From positions 1-47,607 of the forward strand of contig CAXORL010000009.1 in the NCBI GenBank assembly GCA_964211495.1: DNA of 47,607 bases, given 5' to 3'. Origin of the DNA: Faucicola osloensis_B (GTDB taxonomy: Bacteria; Pseudomonadota; Gammaproteobacteria; Pseudomonadales; Moraxellaceae). Made by a program: the position numbers and the translations under genes. Below are positions 1 to 7,255 of the stretch, piece by piece. Under the pieces are notes generated by a model. It searched no databases. It saw only the letters and a program-made list of their open reading frames with translations, and had not been told where the DNA came from. Positions within the stretch are counted from its first letter, which is position 1. Each line of letters opens with the position of its first letter.

Positions 1-1
1 G

Positions 2-226
2 CATCGTCATACAACGTTTAATGAACGCCAAGTGATGATGATTAATCGATTGTGGGGCGACTTCTTTGGTAAATTGACCACCAAGAAATGGGCAGCCATG
101 ACCAAAACATCGCCAGATACGGCTTTGCGAGATATTAATGATTTGGTCGATAAGGGCGTACTGATTAAATCTGCAGCATCTGGGCGTAGTCAAAGCTATG
201 AGCTAAGCGCTCACGCTGATAGTTAA
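2..226 (+). CDS. Fic-family protein, C-terminal fragment
   Basis: This reading frame is open from the window edge and ends at a TAG-free run closed by TAA at 224-226; the N-terminal part, including any HPFxxGNGR catalytic motif, is not in the window. What remains is about 74 codons with a winged-helix look: NERQ, LTTKKWAAMT, TALRDINDLVDKG and a final GRSQSYEL. That layout is typical of the C-terminal DNA-binding-like domain of Fic/DUF4172 AMP-transferases, whose task is to add AMP to target proteins. Internal ATGs at 32-40 are not good starts because the similarity runs upstream of them. If the molecule is circular, the last codons of the window put a stop directly upstream, so the gene would then be a stub. 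Family assignment is moderately sure; activity cannot be judged. Confidence 0.6.
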   Translation, partial: HRHTTFNERQVMMINRLWGDFFGKLTTKKWAAMTKTSPDTALRDINDLVDKGVLIKSAASGRSQSYELSAHADS

Positions 227-444
227 AATAATTGTTTTTCAGTTAATACGCTAAAGTCTTGGAAGCAAGGTCAGCGCGAACCGAGCGGTTCAGCGCAAGT
301 TTCACTTAAATTATTGGGCAAAAAACCCGAGCTTATTGATGAGATTGCTCATTTGGTATAGTACTTAAACTCTTTTAGTAACTACTCCTCAGCCTTCAGT
401 GAATGTAATTGAAGTTTTCTGATAAGCGCTATCAATTGGTTTAC
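227..444. other. intergenic, no recognisable gene
   Basis: About 220 bases after the Fic fragment. A short plus-strand stretch near 297-361 reads like a protein C-terminus (KLLGKKPELIDEIAHLV then a stop), but it has no start and I do not recognise it. Nothing else is supported here. Confidence 0.4.
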
Positions 445-624
445 TTGACGCTATTTAATAGACAAGTTAATTTACAAAAATAGGGACGATTTGCCCCTGT
501 TTTTTCGCCTAAATGGAAGTGTCCAAAAAACCTCGTTTTGTAGACAACTTAACCATTATCAATTTTAAAAATACTCGACTAATTTCCTTAGCGTGCTATT
601 TTTCCGTTTTCTGTGCTGACCGCT
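445..624. repeat. 180-bp dispersed repeat, copy A, ending in a Tn3-type 38-bp end
   Basis: This block is repeated at 28063-28244 with roughly 85% identity by eye: both contain TAGACAAGTTAATTTAC, TTTGCCCCTG, CGTTTTGTAGACA and ATACTCGACTAATTTCC in the same order. The right 38 bases (587-624) are a Tn3-family terminal inverted repeat read outward to the right, recognisable by CTTAGCG...CCGTTTTCTGTGCTGAC, although the last bases are CGCT instead of CCCC. It is probably the surviving end of a Tn3-type or miniature (TIME-like) element. No transposase accompanies it. Confidence 0.65.
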
Positions 625-740
625 AATAGGCTTTCCTGATTGAATCGCTTTTAAGGCTTCGTTAAAGTCAAAGTTTTGCATGGTGTCATTACTGTTTTAT
701 TTGACAGTTTATGGGAATAACACAGTTTTTTGAACACTAC
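625..740 (-). mobile_element. IS256-type 5' end, remnant 1
   Basis: On the minus strand an ATG at 681 opens a frame beginning MQNFDFNEALKAIQSGKPIS, which resembles the N-terminus of IS256-family transposases. The outer end at 721-740 reads GTAGTGTTCAAAAAACTGTG on the minus strand and is the likely terminal inverted repeat. The frame is interrupted by the Tn3-type end at 587-624, so only the first 20 or so codons survive. A second, similar end lies at 32502-32707. Confidence 0.55.
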
Positions 741-898
741 CGCTAGGCTAGTTTGGAAAAAGGTCTATTATCATAAAATTATTCCATTATTTTGTACCCA
801 CCAGGCAATAAACGATTGGGAAAGCTTTTAAAAAAGTGTAATTCATCTCCTAAATTAATAATATAAATTTCTTTTTCATTGGGGAAAGTAAGTAATAC

Positions 899-1231
899 TC
901 ATATAGACTTTTGCTCTAGATTTATAAATCGTAAAGTTAATAAATTTAATCCAAGATAGTCTTCAATTCCTAAGTATTTTGATAAGTTCATTACTTGGAT
1001 ATATCCTTGATCTTGCATATCAATATTTATTAAAGGACTATCTGGACTAATAATTAAACTTTCACCATCACTAGATCCTTTTATAGTAATATTGATGTCA
1101 TCGAACGAAATGCAGAAGTCGATTATATCTGTCCCATCAAACGCTTCTTTAATATTATTTTGATTATCAAAATATACACTACCAATAACGCTTTTGATAG
1201 GTTTGCCAATTAAATTAGGTTCTAATAACAT
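899..1231 (-). CDS. putative immunity protein of a polymorphic toxin
   Basis: A 110-residue acidic, AT-rich cytosolic protein with no signal peptide or membrane segment. I do not recognise its family. The reason to call it an immunity protein is position: its ATG at 1231 lies one base after the TAA of the reading frame at 1233-1343, which looks like the C-terminal tip of a secreted polymorphic toxin. Small acidic genes in this place usually encode the specific inhibitor of the toxin. Sequence features visible are many Asp/Asn/Ile residues and a run FDDINITIKGSSDGESL suggesting a beta-rich fold. Its base composition is lower in G+C than the flanking dehydrogenase genes, in keeping with transfer. 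With the toxin truncated, it may be an orphan immunity gene. It could instead be an unrelated hypothetical protein. Confidence 0.5.
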   Translation of the reverse strand: MLLEPNLIGKPIKSVIGSVYFDNQNNIKEAFDGTDIIDFCISFDDINITIKGSSDGESLIISPDSPLINIDMQDQGYIQVMNLSKYLGIEDYLGLNLLTLRFINLEQKSI

Positions 1232-1232
1232 A

Positions 1233-1343
1233 TTACTTCAATCCTTTTAAAACTTTTTTAACAGATATATTAGTTATTCCATTTTCGAGAATTGTTACAA
1301 ATTCACCATTTGGCTTTGTAACGATTACATCATTACCCTTGGT
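1233..1343 (-). pseudogene. C-terminal tip of a polymorphic (CdiA/Rhs-like) toxin
   Basis: About 36 codons on the minus strand, ending in TAA one base before the start of the downstream 110-residue gene. The readable peptide is GNDVIVTKPNGEFVTILENG followed by ITNISVKKVLKGLK. The style (short beta-strand pairs, then a basic tail) resembles the very end of secreted toxin modules, but the toxin class cannot be named. Everything upstream is lost because the coding sequence runs into the Tn3-type end of the miniature element at 1344. There is no start codon, so this is a remnant. Confidence 0.45.
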
Positions 1344-1665
1344 GGGGTCGCCACAGAAAACGGAAAAAAATAGGGCGGTAAGAACTTTTTTATTCTTAAG
1401 TATCTGATAATTAAAGAATTTCTAATTTAAAAAAGCTTTCCAACCATGATGTTCATTAGTGTCTAACAAGCTAAAATAAATGGTTTGTTATCCAATGATT
1501 ATTCAATAAGTATATGAACGTTTATACCCCCTTTTTAGGGCATATTTGCTCATTAAAAGCATCTGTCTTATAAACCCTCGTTTTTTAGACAAGTAAAGGA
1601 TACTTAAAAATAATCAACAAAAGTCCTTACCGCCCTATTTTTTTTACGTTTTCTGTGCTGACCCC
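1344..1665. mobile_element. 322-bp miniature element with Tn3-type inverted ends (TIME-like)
   Basis: The left end (1344-1382) starts GGGGTCGCCACAGAAAACGG and the right end (1626-1665), read from the other strand, starts GGGGTCAGCACAGAAAACG; both finish in TAGGGCGGTAAG. These match the pattern of Tn3-family 38-bp ends, one or two bases longer because of an extra A run. Between them is AT-rich non-coding DNA and a fragment shared with the other dispersed repeats (CTCGTTTTTTAGACAA). No transposase or resolvase is encoded. The flanking five bases (TTGGT and TTTTA) do not form a target duplication. The element cuts the toxin remnant on its left. Confidence 0.65.
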
Positions 1666-1907
1666 TTTTAGAATTATGTTTCAAATTTTAGCCACTTTGT
1701 AGATCTTTTGAACGTTTTAAGCCTTGAAAATACTACCGACAGTTTAGATTAAACTGCCTTTACAGACTGTACTAGAATAATTTTAATGAGCGGATAATAT
1801 TTATTATTCATTATTTAGGAATTATTAAATCCTATAAATATCATTTATTGGATTAATCTACTTTGGTACTATGCATATCATCCCCCAGTTAAGAATAAGG
1901 AACAACT
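1666..1907. promoter_or_regulatory. leader and promoter region of the dehydrogenase operon
   Basis: An AT-rich 240-base stretch without a gene. It ends with AATAAGGAACAACT before the ATG at 1908, a clear ribosome binding site. A promoter must lie here, but I cannot single out one -35/-10 pair with confidence. Confidence 0.4.
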
Positions 1908-2903
1908 ATGAATAAGATGATGAATGCTCTTATCCTAGAAAATTTTGGTGATCATGAATTTAAACGTGTAGAACTCCCTATACCTCAACCAGAGGCTGGG
2001 CAAGTTCTAGTACGTATTCATGCGAGTGGTGTAAACCCTATTGATTATAAAATTCGTCTTGGTGAAGCACCATATGCTATGCCAGAGCTTCCTGCCGTGT
2101 TGGGAACGGATATGGCTGGGGTTGTCACTGCTGTTGGTGAAGGTGTCACCCACTTCAACGTCGGAGATGAAGTTTACGGTCTGATAGGTGGCGTTCGTGG
2201 TCTTCAAGGATCTTTAGCAGAATATGTTGTAGCAGATGCTGATCTGATCGCATTAAAGCCACGCAATATCTCTATGCGCGAGGCAGCAGTACTACCATTG
2301 ACGTTCCTCACCGCTTGGGAAGGTTTAGTGGATCATGCGAAGGTCCAACCAGGGCAAACTGTACTGGTTCAGGGTGGTGCTGGTGGCGTTGGTTATATGG
2401 TGGTTCAGCTTGCAAAAGCACTTGATGCAAATGTTTGGGCGACTGGTCGTACAGCTGATCAATCACTGATTTCAGAACTCGGTGCAACACCTCTCGATTA
2501 CACAACAGCATCTTCCGATGACATTATTGCTGCAAGCCCTGAGGGTCAAGGTTTTAACATTGTTTACGACACTGTGGGTGGTCCAGTACTCGAAGCTTCG
2601 CTTTCCATGACAACTCACTATGGCCACATTACCAGCTGTGCTGCATTTGGTAATCATAATTTAGCGAGTTCATCTCTACGGTGTGCCACAGTGTCTGGCG
2701 TATTCGTCCTAATGCCGATGTTAACAGGCAATCGCCGTTCTCATCATGGTGATGTCCTTAAGATCGCGACTCGTCTCGTTGAGGAAGGTAAACTGCGTCC
2801 TATTGTTGATCCTCGTCATTTTACGCTAGACCAAGCGATTGAGGCTCATGATGCTGTTCAAGATCGCTCTGCCAATATTAAGGTCGTGATTGATGTCATT
2901 TAA
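1908..2903 (+). CDS. medium-chain (zinc-less quinone-type) NADPH dehydrogenase
   Basis: A 331-residue member of the MDR superfamily, close in layout to quinone oxidoreductases: an N-terminal GroES-like domain (LVRIHASGVNPIDYKIR, then LGTDMAGVVTAVGEGV and GDEVYG) and a Rossmann domain with the nucleotide-binding turn GGAGGVG at 156-162. The structural-zinc cysteines of classical alcohol dehydrogenases are absent, so a zinc-independent NADPH-dependent reduction of quinones or enals is the likely reaction in the cytosol. The ATG at 1908 is preceded by AAGGAA. The next gene starts inside its last codons, so the two are translationally coupled and may act on related electrophiles. The substrate is not known. 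Confidence 0.85.
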   Translation: MNKMMNALILENFGDHEFKRVELPIPQPEAGQVLVRIHASGVNPIDYKIRLGEAPYAMPELPAVLGTDMAGVVTAVGEGVTHFNVGDEVYGLIGGVRGLQGSLAEYVVADADLIALKPRNISMREAAVLPLTFLTAWEGLVDHAKVQPGQTVLVQGGAGGVGYMVVQLAKALDANVWATGRTADQSLISELGATPLDYTTASSDDIIAASPEGQGFNIVYDTVGGPVLEASLSMTTHYGHITSCAAFGNHNLASSSLRCATVSGVFVLMPMLTGNRRSHHGDVLKIATRLVEEGKLRPIVDPRHFTLDQAIEAHDAVQDRSANIKVVIDVI

Positions 2904-3909
2904 CACACTTCAGGCCAAGACTTGGCGCTTCAATTGTATTGGAGATACAGATGTTCTGACATTAGAAACACTTCCTGTGGCTTTACCAGCCGCAGGAGAA
3001 GTTCTAATCCAGATGAAAACGATCGGACTCAACCGGGCTGATGTAATGTTTCGGCGTGGTACTTATATTCAAAAGGCAGTATTCCCTTCTCGTCTGGGAT
3101 ATGAGGGAGCAGGCATAGTTCTGGCAATAGGTGAAGGTGTACGCCAATTTTCTCCAGGAGATGCAGTATCGATTCTTCCGACTGACAATCTAGCAAAATA
3201 TGGGACATATACGGACAAGCTTCTGATTCCAGAAACTTTTTTAGTTCACAAACCCGATAGTTTAAGCTGGGAAGAAGCTTCTTCAATCTGGATGCAGTAT
3301 TTGACGGCTTGGGGTGGTGTAATCCATGCTGGTGGAGTTTCGAAAGGAAAAACGATCTTGATCACAGCAGCTTCAAGTAGCGTAGGATTAGCTGCGATAC
3401 AGATCGCTGAAGCAGCGGGTGCTAAGGTCATTGCAAGTACACAGACGATAGAGAAAAAGCAACGTTTACTGGATCTCGGTGTTAAAAATGTTATAGCCAC
3501 TGAAGATGAACCAGATTTGTATGAGGCGCTTGTTTCACGTTTGGGGGGAGAACATCTTGATGTCGCCTTCGATGCTGTAGGAGGGCCTCATATTGAACAG
3601 ATTGCAAAAGCGATGTCTGTAGGAGGAACGATGGTTATGCATGGTGCACTTAGCCCTGAGATCACACCATTTCCCCTAAAAGTTGCATTACGCAAGAGCT
3701 TAACCATGCGAGGTTTTTTGTTCCTTGAGGTTCTGCATGACCCTGTTCTAAGGGAGCAAGCCAGACGATTTATTCTTAGCAGTATAGGTGCAGGATATCT
3801 TCGTCCAGTGATCGACCGTTGCTTTAACTTTGAGGACATGCATGACGCTCAGCGCTATCTTGAATCAAATCAGCAAATAGGAAAAATTGTAGTTACTCTG
3901 AATATATGA
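2893..3909 (+). CDS. second MDR-family quinone-type oxidoreductase
   Basis: A 338-residue medium-chain reductase. The ATG at 2893 lies 11 bases inside the end of the preceding gene; a TTG three bases earlier is also in frame but less likely. The GroES-like half carries TIGLNRADVMFRRGTY and LGYEGAGIVLAIGEGV; the cofactor domain has the turn TAASSSVG (158-165), a variant of the usual GAxGGVG found in this subfamily of NADPH-dependent quinone or enoyl reductases. Catalytic zinc ligands are missing. It shares only general fold similarity with its neighbour, so the pair is not a recent tandem duplication. It ends 50 bases before the convergent LysR gene. Confidence 0.83.
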   Translation: MSFNTLQAKTWRFNCIGDTDVLTLETLPVALPAAGEVLIQMKTIGLNRADVMFRRGTYIQKAVFPSRLGYEGAGIVLAIGEGVRQFSPGDAVSILPTDNLAKYGTYTDKLLIPETFLVHKPDSLSWEEASSIWMQYLTAWGGVIHAGGVSKGKTILITAASSSVGLAAIQIAEAAGAKVIASTQTIEKKQRLLDLGVKNVIATEDEPDLYEALVSRLGGEHLDVAFDAVGGPHIEQIAKAMSVGGTMVMHGALSPEITPFPLKVALRKSLTMRGFLFLEVLHDPVLREQARRFILSSIGAGYLRPVIDRCFNFEDMHDAQRYLESNQQIGKIVVTLNI

Positions 3910-3959
3910 TGGTCTTATCTGATTTCTACTTTCTAGAAATAAGGTTAGTTCCATCTGAT

Positions 3960-4859
3960 TCAAGTTTCTATATGGCCCAGCACTTCCACTAAGTAATCAA
4001 ACAATGCTCGGATTCGCAAAGGTGTCGGGCCCCGCTGTGGACGATATAAATACAGGCGCCAAACAGGAGAGGTTTCCTCATGAAGTATCTGAATGAGCTT
4101 ACCACTCCTAAGCCACGGCAAAACTAGAAATCCAGGCATGTGTCCGAATCCAACGCCAGCGAGAATCGCTTGAAATTCAGCTTCTAGATCATCTGTAATA
4201 AAACGGGGCTTTGATGGCGTAAAGCTTCGACTTTCGGTGAATGTCCATGGCCAGTAACGTCCTGTTTTATGATCGACTAATGCTGTTAGAGGGTATTTAT
4301 CTAGGTCAATAATTTTTTTGGGCATTCCAACCTTATCAATTAACTCTGGCGTACCCACAGAATAAAAGTTCACTTTCGCCAATTCCCTTGCCACATATCG
4401 ATTGTCCGGCAAAAATCCAAATCTGATCCCGATATCTATTCGCTCATCAATCACATCCGAGTGTGAATCTGTTAGCACACAATCCACGACAATATCTGGA
4501 TAACGTGTGGCAAATTCTGCTAGTGCAGGTACTACCAATTTACGCCCTAACACAGACGATACAGTAAGACGGACAGTCCCACGCATTTCATCTCGTTTTT
4601 CCTTGGTGTCTTTTACAAACAAAGCATCAATGGATCCCACCGCAAAACGTGCTTGCTTTGCCAGACGCTCACCATCAGCAGTAATTTTAATTTGTCGAGT
4701 ACTCCTGTAAAACAGAATCTCTCCGCGCTGCTCTTCTAGCTCTTTTATTGCCCGTGTCACTACCTGCGGGGAAATACCGAGCTGAGTTGCTGCCTCTTTA
4801 AAATTTCGAGACTCTGCTGCGACACAAAAGATACGCATCATTTCCAATTTGTTCTGCAT
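3960..4859 (-). CDS. LysR-type transcriptional regulator
   Basis: A 299-residue regulator beginning MQNKLEMMRIFCVAAESRNF. The helix-turn-helix follows at about residues 15-42 (FKEAATQLGISPQVVTRAI), then the LysR effector-binding domain with LTVSSVLGRKLVVPALAEF. I chose the ATG at 4859 because AGGA stands eight bases upstream and the length is then typical; an upstream ATG at 4922 would add 21 residues of non-conserved sequence. It is transcribed away from the SDR gene at 4995, the classical LysR arrangement, so the intergenic 135 bases probably hold its operator. The likely targets are the SDR and perhaps the flanking reductases, with an aromatic or electrophilic inducer; this is inferred from context. 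Confidence 0.87.
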   Translation of the reverse strand: MQNKLEMMRIFCVAAESRNFKEAATQLGISPQVVTRAIKELEEQRGEILFYRSTRQIKITADGERLAKQARFAVGSIDALFVKDTKEKRDEMRGTVRLTVSSVLGRKLVVPALAEFATRYPDIVVDCVLTDSHSDVIDERIDIGIRFGFLPDNRYVARELAKVNFYSVGTPELIDKVGMPKKIIDLDKYPLTALVDHKTGRYWPWTFTESRSFTPSKPRFITDDLEAEFQAILAGVGFGHMPGFLVLPWLRSGKLIQILHEETSPVWRLYLYRPQRGPTPLRIRALFDYLVEVLGHIET

Positions 4860-4994
4860 GTCCAATCCTGTGTTATGGTAATTATTCCGTGAATAGGAAT
4901 TCTGAAAGATAATATTATTCATTTATTATACCTAACAAAGCTGTAATACTTAACCCATCAAATATGATTGACAGATAGGTTGAAGATTACTTGT

Positions 4995-5735
4995 ATGAAT
5001 AATATAGAAAATAAAGTCATTGTTATCACAGGTGCAAGTAGTGGTTTAGGTGAAGCTACTGCTCGCTTACTTGCTAAAAAAGGTGCAAAGGTTATACTTG
5101 GTGCTAGACGTACTGAAAAATTAGAGGCTATTGTTCACGACATTCGTACTGAAGGTGGTCAAGCTGAATTTATTGGTATGGATATAACCAAACCACATGA
5201 AGTACAAGCACTTATTGAAAAGGCATTAAGCGCATTTGGTCAAATCGATGTATTGGTAAACAATGCTGGATTAATGTCTATTGCACCATTAAGTGAGCTA
5301 AAAGTTGATGAATGGGATCGTATGATCGACATTAATATTAAAGGTGTTCTTTATGGTATAGCAGCTACTCTACCTGTTTTCCAAAAACAAAACTTTGGAC
5401 ACTTTATTAATCTCGCATCTGTTGCAGGGTTAAAAGTATTTAGTCCAGGCGGTACTGTTTATAGCGGTACTAAGTTTGCTGTAAGAGCCATCTCTGAAGG
5501 ACTTCGTCATGAAGTTGGGGGAACAATTAGAACGACGACTATTGAGCCTGGTGCAGTTGAGTCAGAACTAAAATTTGGTTCTTCTCATAAAGAAAGTTCA
5601 GAGTTTGTTACTGATTTCTACAAACAAGCCATACCAGCTGACTCAGTCGCTCGAGCAATTGCTTATGCAATTGAACAGCCTGCGGATGTAGATATTAATG
5701 AAATTGTTTTGCGCCCAACGAGCCAAGAGTTTTAA
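4995..5735 (+). CDS. short-chain dehydrogenase/reductase
   Basis: A 246-residue classical SDR. Cofactor site TGASSGLG at 12-19, NNAG at 89-92, and the catalytic set Ser142, Tyr156 and Lys160 (ASVAG and YSGTK). The arginine-containing GARRTEK after the second strand points to NADP(H). The family reduces or oxidises carbonyls and alcohols in the cytosol; the substrate cannot be told. The ATG at 4995 is preferred over the upstream TTG at 4968 because the family's N-terminus aligns there. It is divergent from the LysR gene and followed by a strong terminator at 5750, so it is probably a single-gene LysR-controlled transcript. Confidence 0.87.
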   Translation: MNNIENKVIVITGASSGLGEATARLLAKKGAKVILGARRTEKLEAIVHDIRTEGGQAEFIGMDITKPHEVQALIEKALSAFGQIDVLVNNAGLMSIAPLSELKVDEWDRMIDINIKGVLYGIAATLPVFQKQNFGHFINLASVAGLKVFSPGGTVYSGTKFAVRAISEGLRHEVGGTIRTTTIEPGAVESELKFGSSHKESSEFVTDFYKQAIPADSVARAIAYAIEQPADVDINEIVLRPTSQEF

Positions 5736-5749
5736 TGATTGAATAACAT

Positions 5750-5777
5750 AAAATGGGAGCACCTCGCTCCCATTTTT
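5750..5777 (+). terminator. Rho-independent terminator after the SDR gene
   Basis: An 11-bp perfect stem, AAAATGGGAGC and GCTCCCATTTT, with loop ACCTC and a T run. It lies between the SDR stop and the ATG of the next dehydrogenase at 5808, which argues against starts for that gene upstream of 5808. Confidence 0.85.
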
Positions 5778-5807
5778 ACTATATTTTTTAAAGTTGTGGA
5801 CAAATCT

Positions 5808-6806
5808 ATGAAAGCCGTATCGTATGTTATAAATAACCATGATGATTTTAAAAATTCATTGGTAGAGATTGAAAAAGCCAAGCCTACGCTTAAGGAGCGT
5901 GATGTACTGGTAAAAGTTCAGGCAATCTCTGTGAATCCAGTTGATACCAAAGTGAGAAAAAATTCGTCTGAAGCAAATAATCGTATTTTAGGTTGGGATG
6001 CCGTTGGGGAAATTATCGAAGTTGGCTCAAAAGTTACCTCGTTTAAAGTAGGAGATTGTGTTTGGTATGCTGGCGATTTAACCCGAGATGGTAGTAATGC
6101 TGAGTTTCAAGCAGTCGATGAACGAATTATCAGTCTTAAACCCATTACAGTATCTAATGCAGAAGCAGCAGCATTGCCATTGACTGCAATAACGGCATGG
6201 GAAATGTTGTTTGATCGGTTTCAAATTTCAGAAACCGACGTTGGCAGTATTTTAATTATTGGTGGTGCAGGTGGTGTAGGATCAATCGCTATCCAACTCC
6301 TAAAAGCAAAAACAAATCTGACCGTGATAACCACAGCGTCACGTGAAGAAACGAAATCTTGGGTAAAATCATTGGGTGCCGACTATGTCATTGATCATAG
6401 CAAAGATTTAAACGAACAAATCGAAGCACTAGGTATTGAAAAACCCAAATATGTTTTCTCTACCAATCATACAGACACCTATATCAAGCAAATATTTTCT
6501 CTGATTGCACCACAAGGTAAGCTTGGATTGATCGATGATCCACAAACCTTTGATATTATGCCGTTTAAGACCAAATCTATTTCTATCCATTGGGAGCTCA
6601 TGTTCACCCGTTCAATGTATGAAACCGATGATATTGAAAAGCAAGGTGATCTATTGCAACAGGTTGCCCAATTAGTTGACCAGCAAAAAATTAGAAGTAC
6701 CCTCAACCAAAATCTAGGCAAAATTAACGCTGCAAACTTGGAGAAGGCGCATAAGCTGCTTGAATCAGGCAAGTCAAAAGGCAAAATTGTACTAGAAAGC
6801 TTCTAA
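5808..6806 (+). CDS. zinc-type MDR alcohol dehydrogenase family protein
   Basis: A 332-residue MDR protein starting MKAVSYVINNHDDF, the N-terminus typical of the zinc-binding alcohol dehydrogenase subfamily of about 336 residues (TIGR02817-type). Visible parts are QAISVNPVDTKVR, LGWDAVGEIIEVGS, GDCVWYAGD, and the Rossmann turn GGAGGVG at 152-158. Despite the subfamily name, the usual zinc-binding cysteines are absent, so NADPH-dependent enone/quinone reduction is the safer guess. The ATG at 5808 was chosen because upstream sequence is the terminator of the previous gene. A weaker hairpin (6812-6827) follows the stop. It completes a four-reductase island with one LysR regulator. Confidence 0.83.
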   Translation: MKAVSYVINNHDDFKNSLVEIEKAKPTLKERDVLVKVQAISVNPVDTKVRKNSSEANNRILGWDAVGEIIEVGSKVTSFKVGDCVWYAGDLTRDGSNAEFQAVDERIISLKPITVSNAEAAALPLTAITAWEMLFDRFQISETDVGSILIIGGAGGVGSIAIQLLKAKTNLTVITTASREETKSWVKSLGADYVIDHSKDLNEQIEALGIEKPKYVFSTNHTDTYIKQIFSLIAPQGKLGLIDDPQTFDIMPFKTKSISIHWELMFTRSMYETDDIEKQGDLLQQVAQLVDQQKIRSTLNQNLGKINAANLEKAHKLLESGKSKGKIVLESF

Positions 6807-6811
6807 AATAA

Positions 6812-6830
6812 GGGAGCCCAAGCTCCCCTC
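6812..6830 (+). terminator. weak terminator-like hairpin
   Basis: GGGAGC and GCTCCC with a CCAA loop just after the stop of the dehydrogenase at 6806. There is no long T run, so termination may be weak. Confidence 0.5.
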
Positions 6831-6849
6831 AATTAGTGACTAGCCAACT

Positions 6850-6899
6850 TGACCCCTGCTGTCAACAACGGAATAAAACACTTGGTAGATTTCAAGCCT
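6850..6899 (+). repeat. dispersed repeat family 2, copy 1
   Basis: Starts TGACCCCTGCTGTCAACAAC and continues through CACTTGGTAGATTTCAAGC. Similar stretches occur at 34447-34496 on the same strand and at 36549-36590 on the other. The order of short motifs (CAACAACGGA, then AAAACAC, then GGTAGA) recalls a very divergent Tn3-type end. No coding function is apparent. Confidence 0.5.
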
Positions 6900-7119
6900 G
6901 ACGATAAAAGTCTTAGAACACTTGAACAGTCAGTGCTTGTGATGGCAAAACACGCGAATCCTGCTCGCTGGAATGGTAGAGCGGTGAGAAATTGTTCGCC
7001 TGTTCAGCCAACAGCTCTTAATCCTGTAAGCCTGTCTAAGCGGGTTAATCCCACTGAGATTTTAGTGGCTTGATGTGTAAATGGGAGGCAACTATGTTGA
7101 CAAACACCGAGAAACAAAA

Positions 7120-7248
7120 ATGTTAAATGGATTGTTAAAAAAGCTAAGTTTACTCACCATATTAGGAGGAGGATGTTGAATGTTAGGTTCATGCAGCTCT
7201 TCACCATCAGAACAGGTTCTAACTACAAGGCGGATTGGAGATAGCTGA
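7120..7248 (+). pseudogene. Rz1-like small lipoprotein remnant with in-frame TGA
   Basis: An ATG at 7120 opens MLNGLLKKLSLLTILGGGC, then a TGA, then in the same frame MLGSCSSSPSEQVLTTRRIG and a stop. LGSC fits a lipobox and the short tail with VLTTRR resembles outer-membrane spanins (Rz1-like) of phages that infect Moraxellaceae. The preceding 6900-7080 also looks like phage or plasmid debris without a convincing gene. Either the first part is a relic, or the real start is the second ATG (7180), which has GGAGGAGG eight or so bases upstream. I cannot decide, and the call is tentative. Confidence 0.35.
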
Positions 7249-7255
7249 ATTGAAG

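Noticed and set aside
6960..7070. tRNA-like string (GGTAGAGC, CTCTTAATC, GGGTTAATCCCACT)
   Set aside because: The pieces resemble D-arm, anticodon loop and T-arm of a tRNA, but the stems do not pair, the D-to-anticodon distance is too long and there is no acceptor stem. At best a decayed tRNA fragment.
6849..7073. 74-codon open frame on the plus strand
   Set aside because: It begins inside the dispersed repeat of family 2, has no ribosome binding site and no recognisable family pattern; its sequence overlaps the tRNA-like debris.
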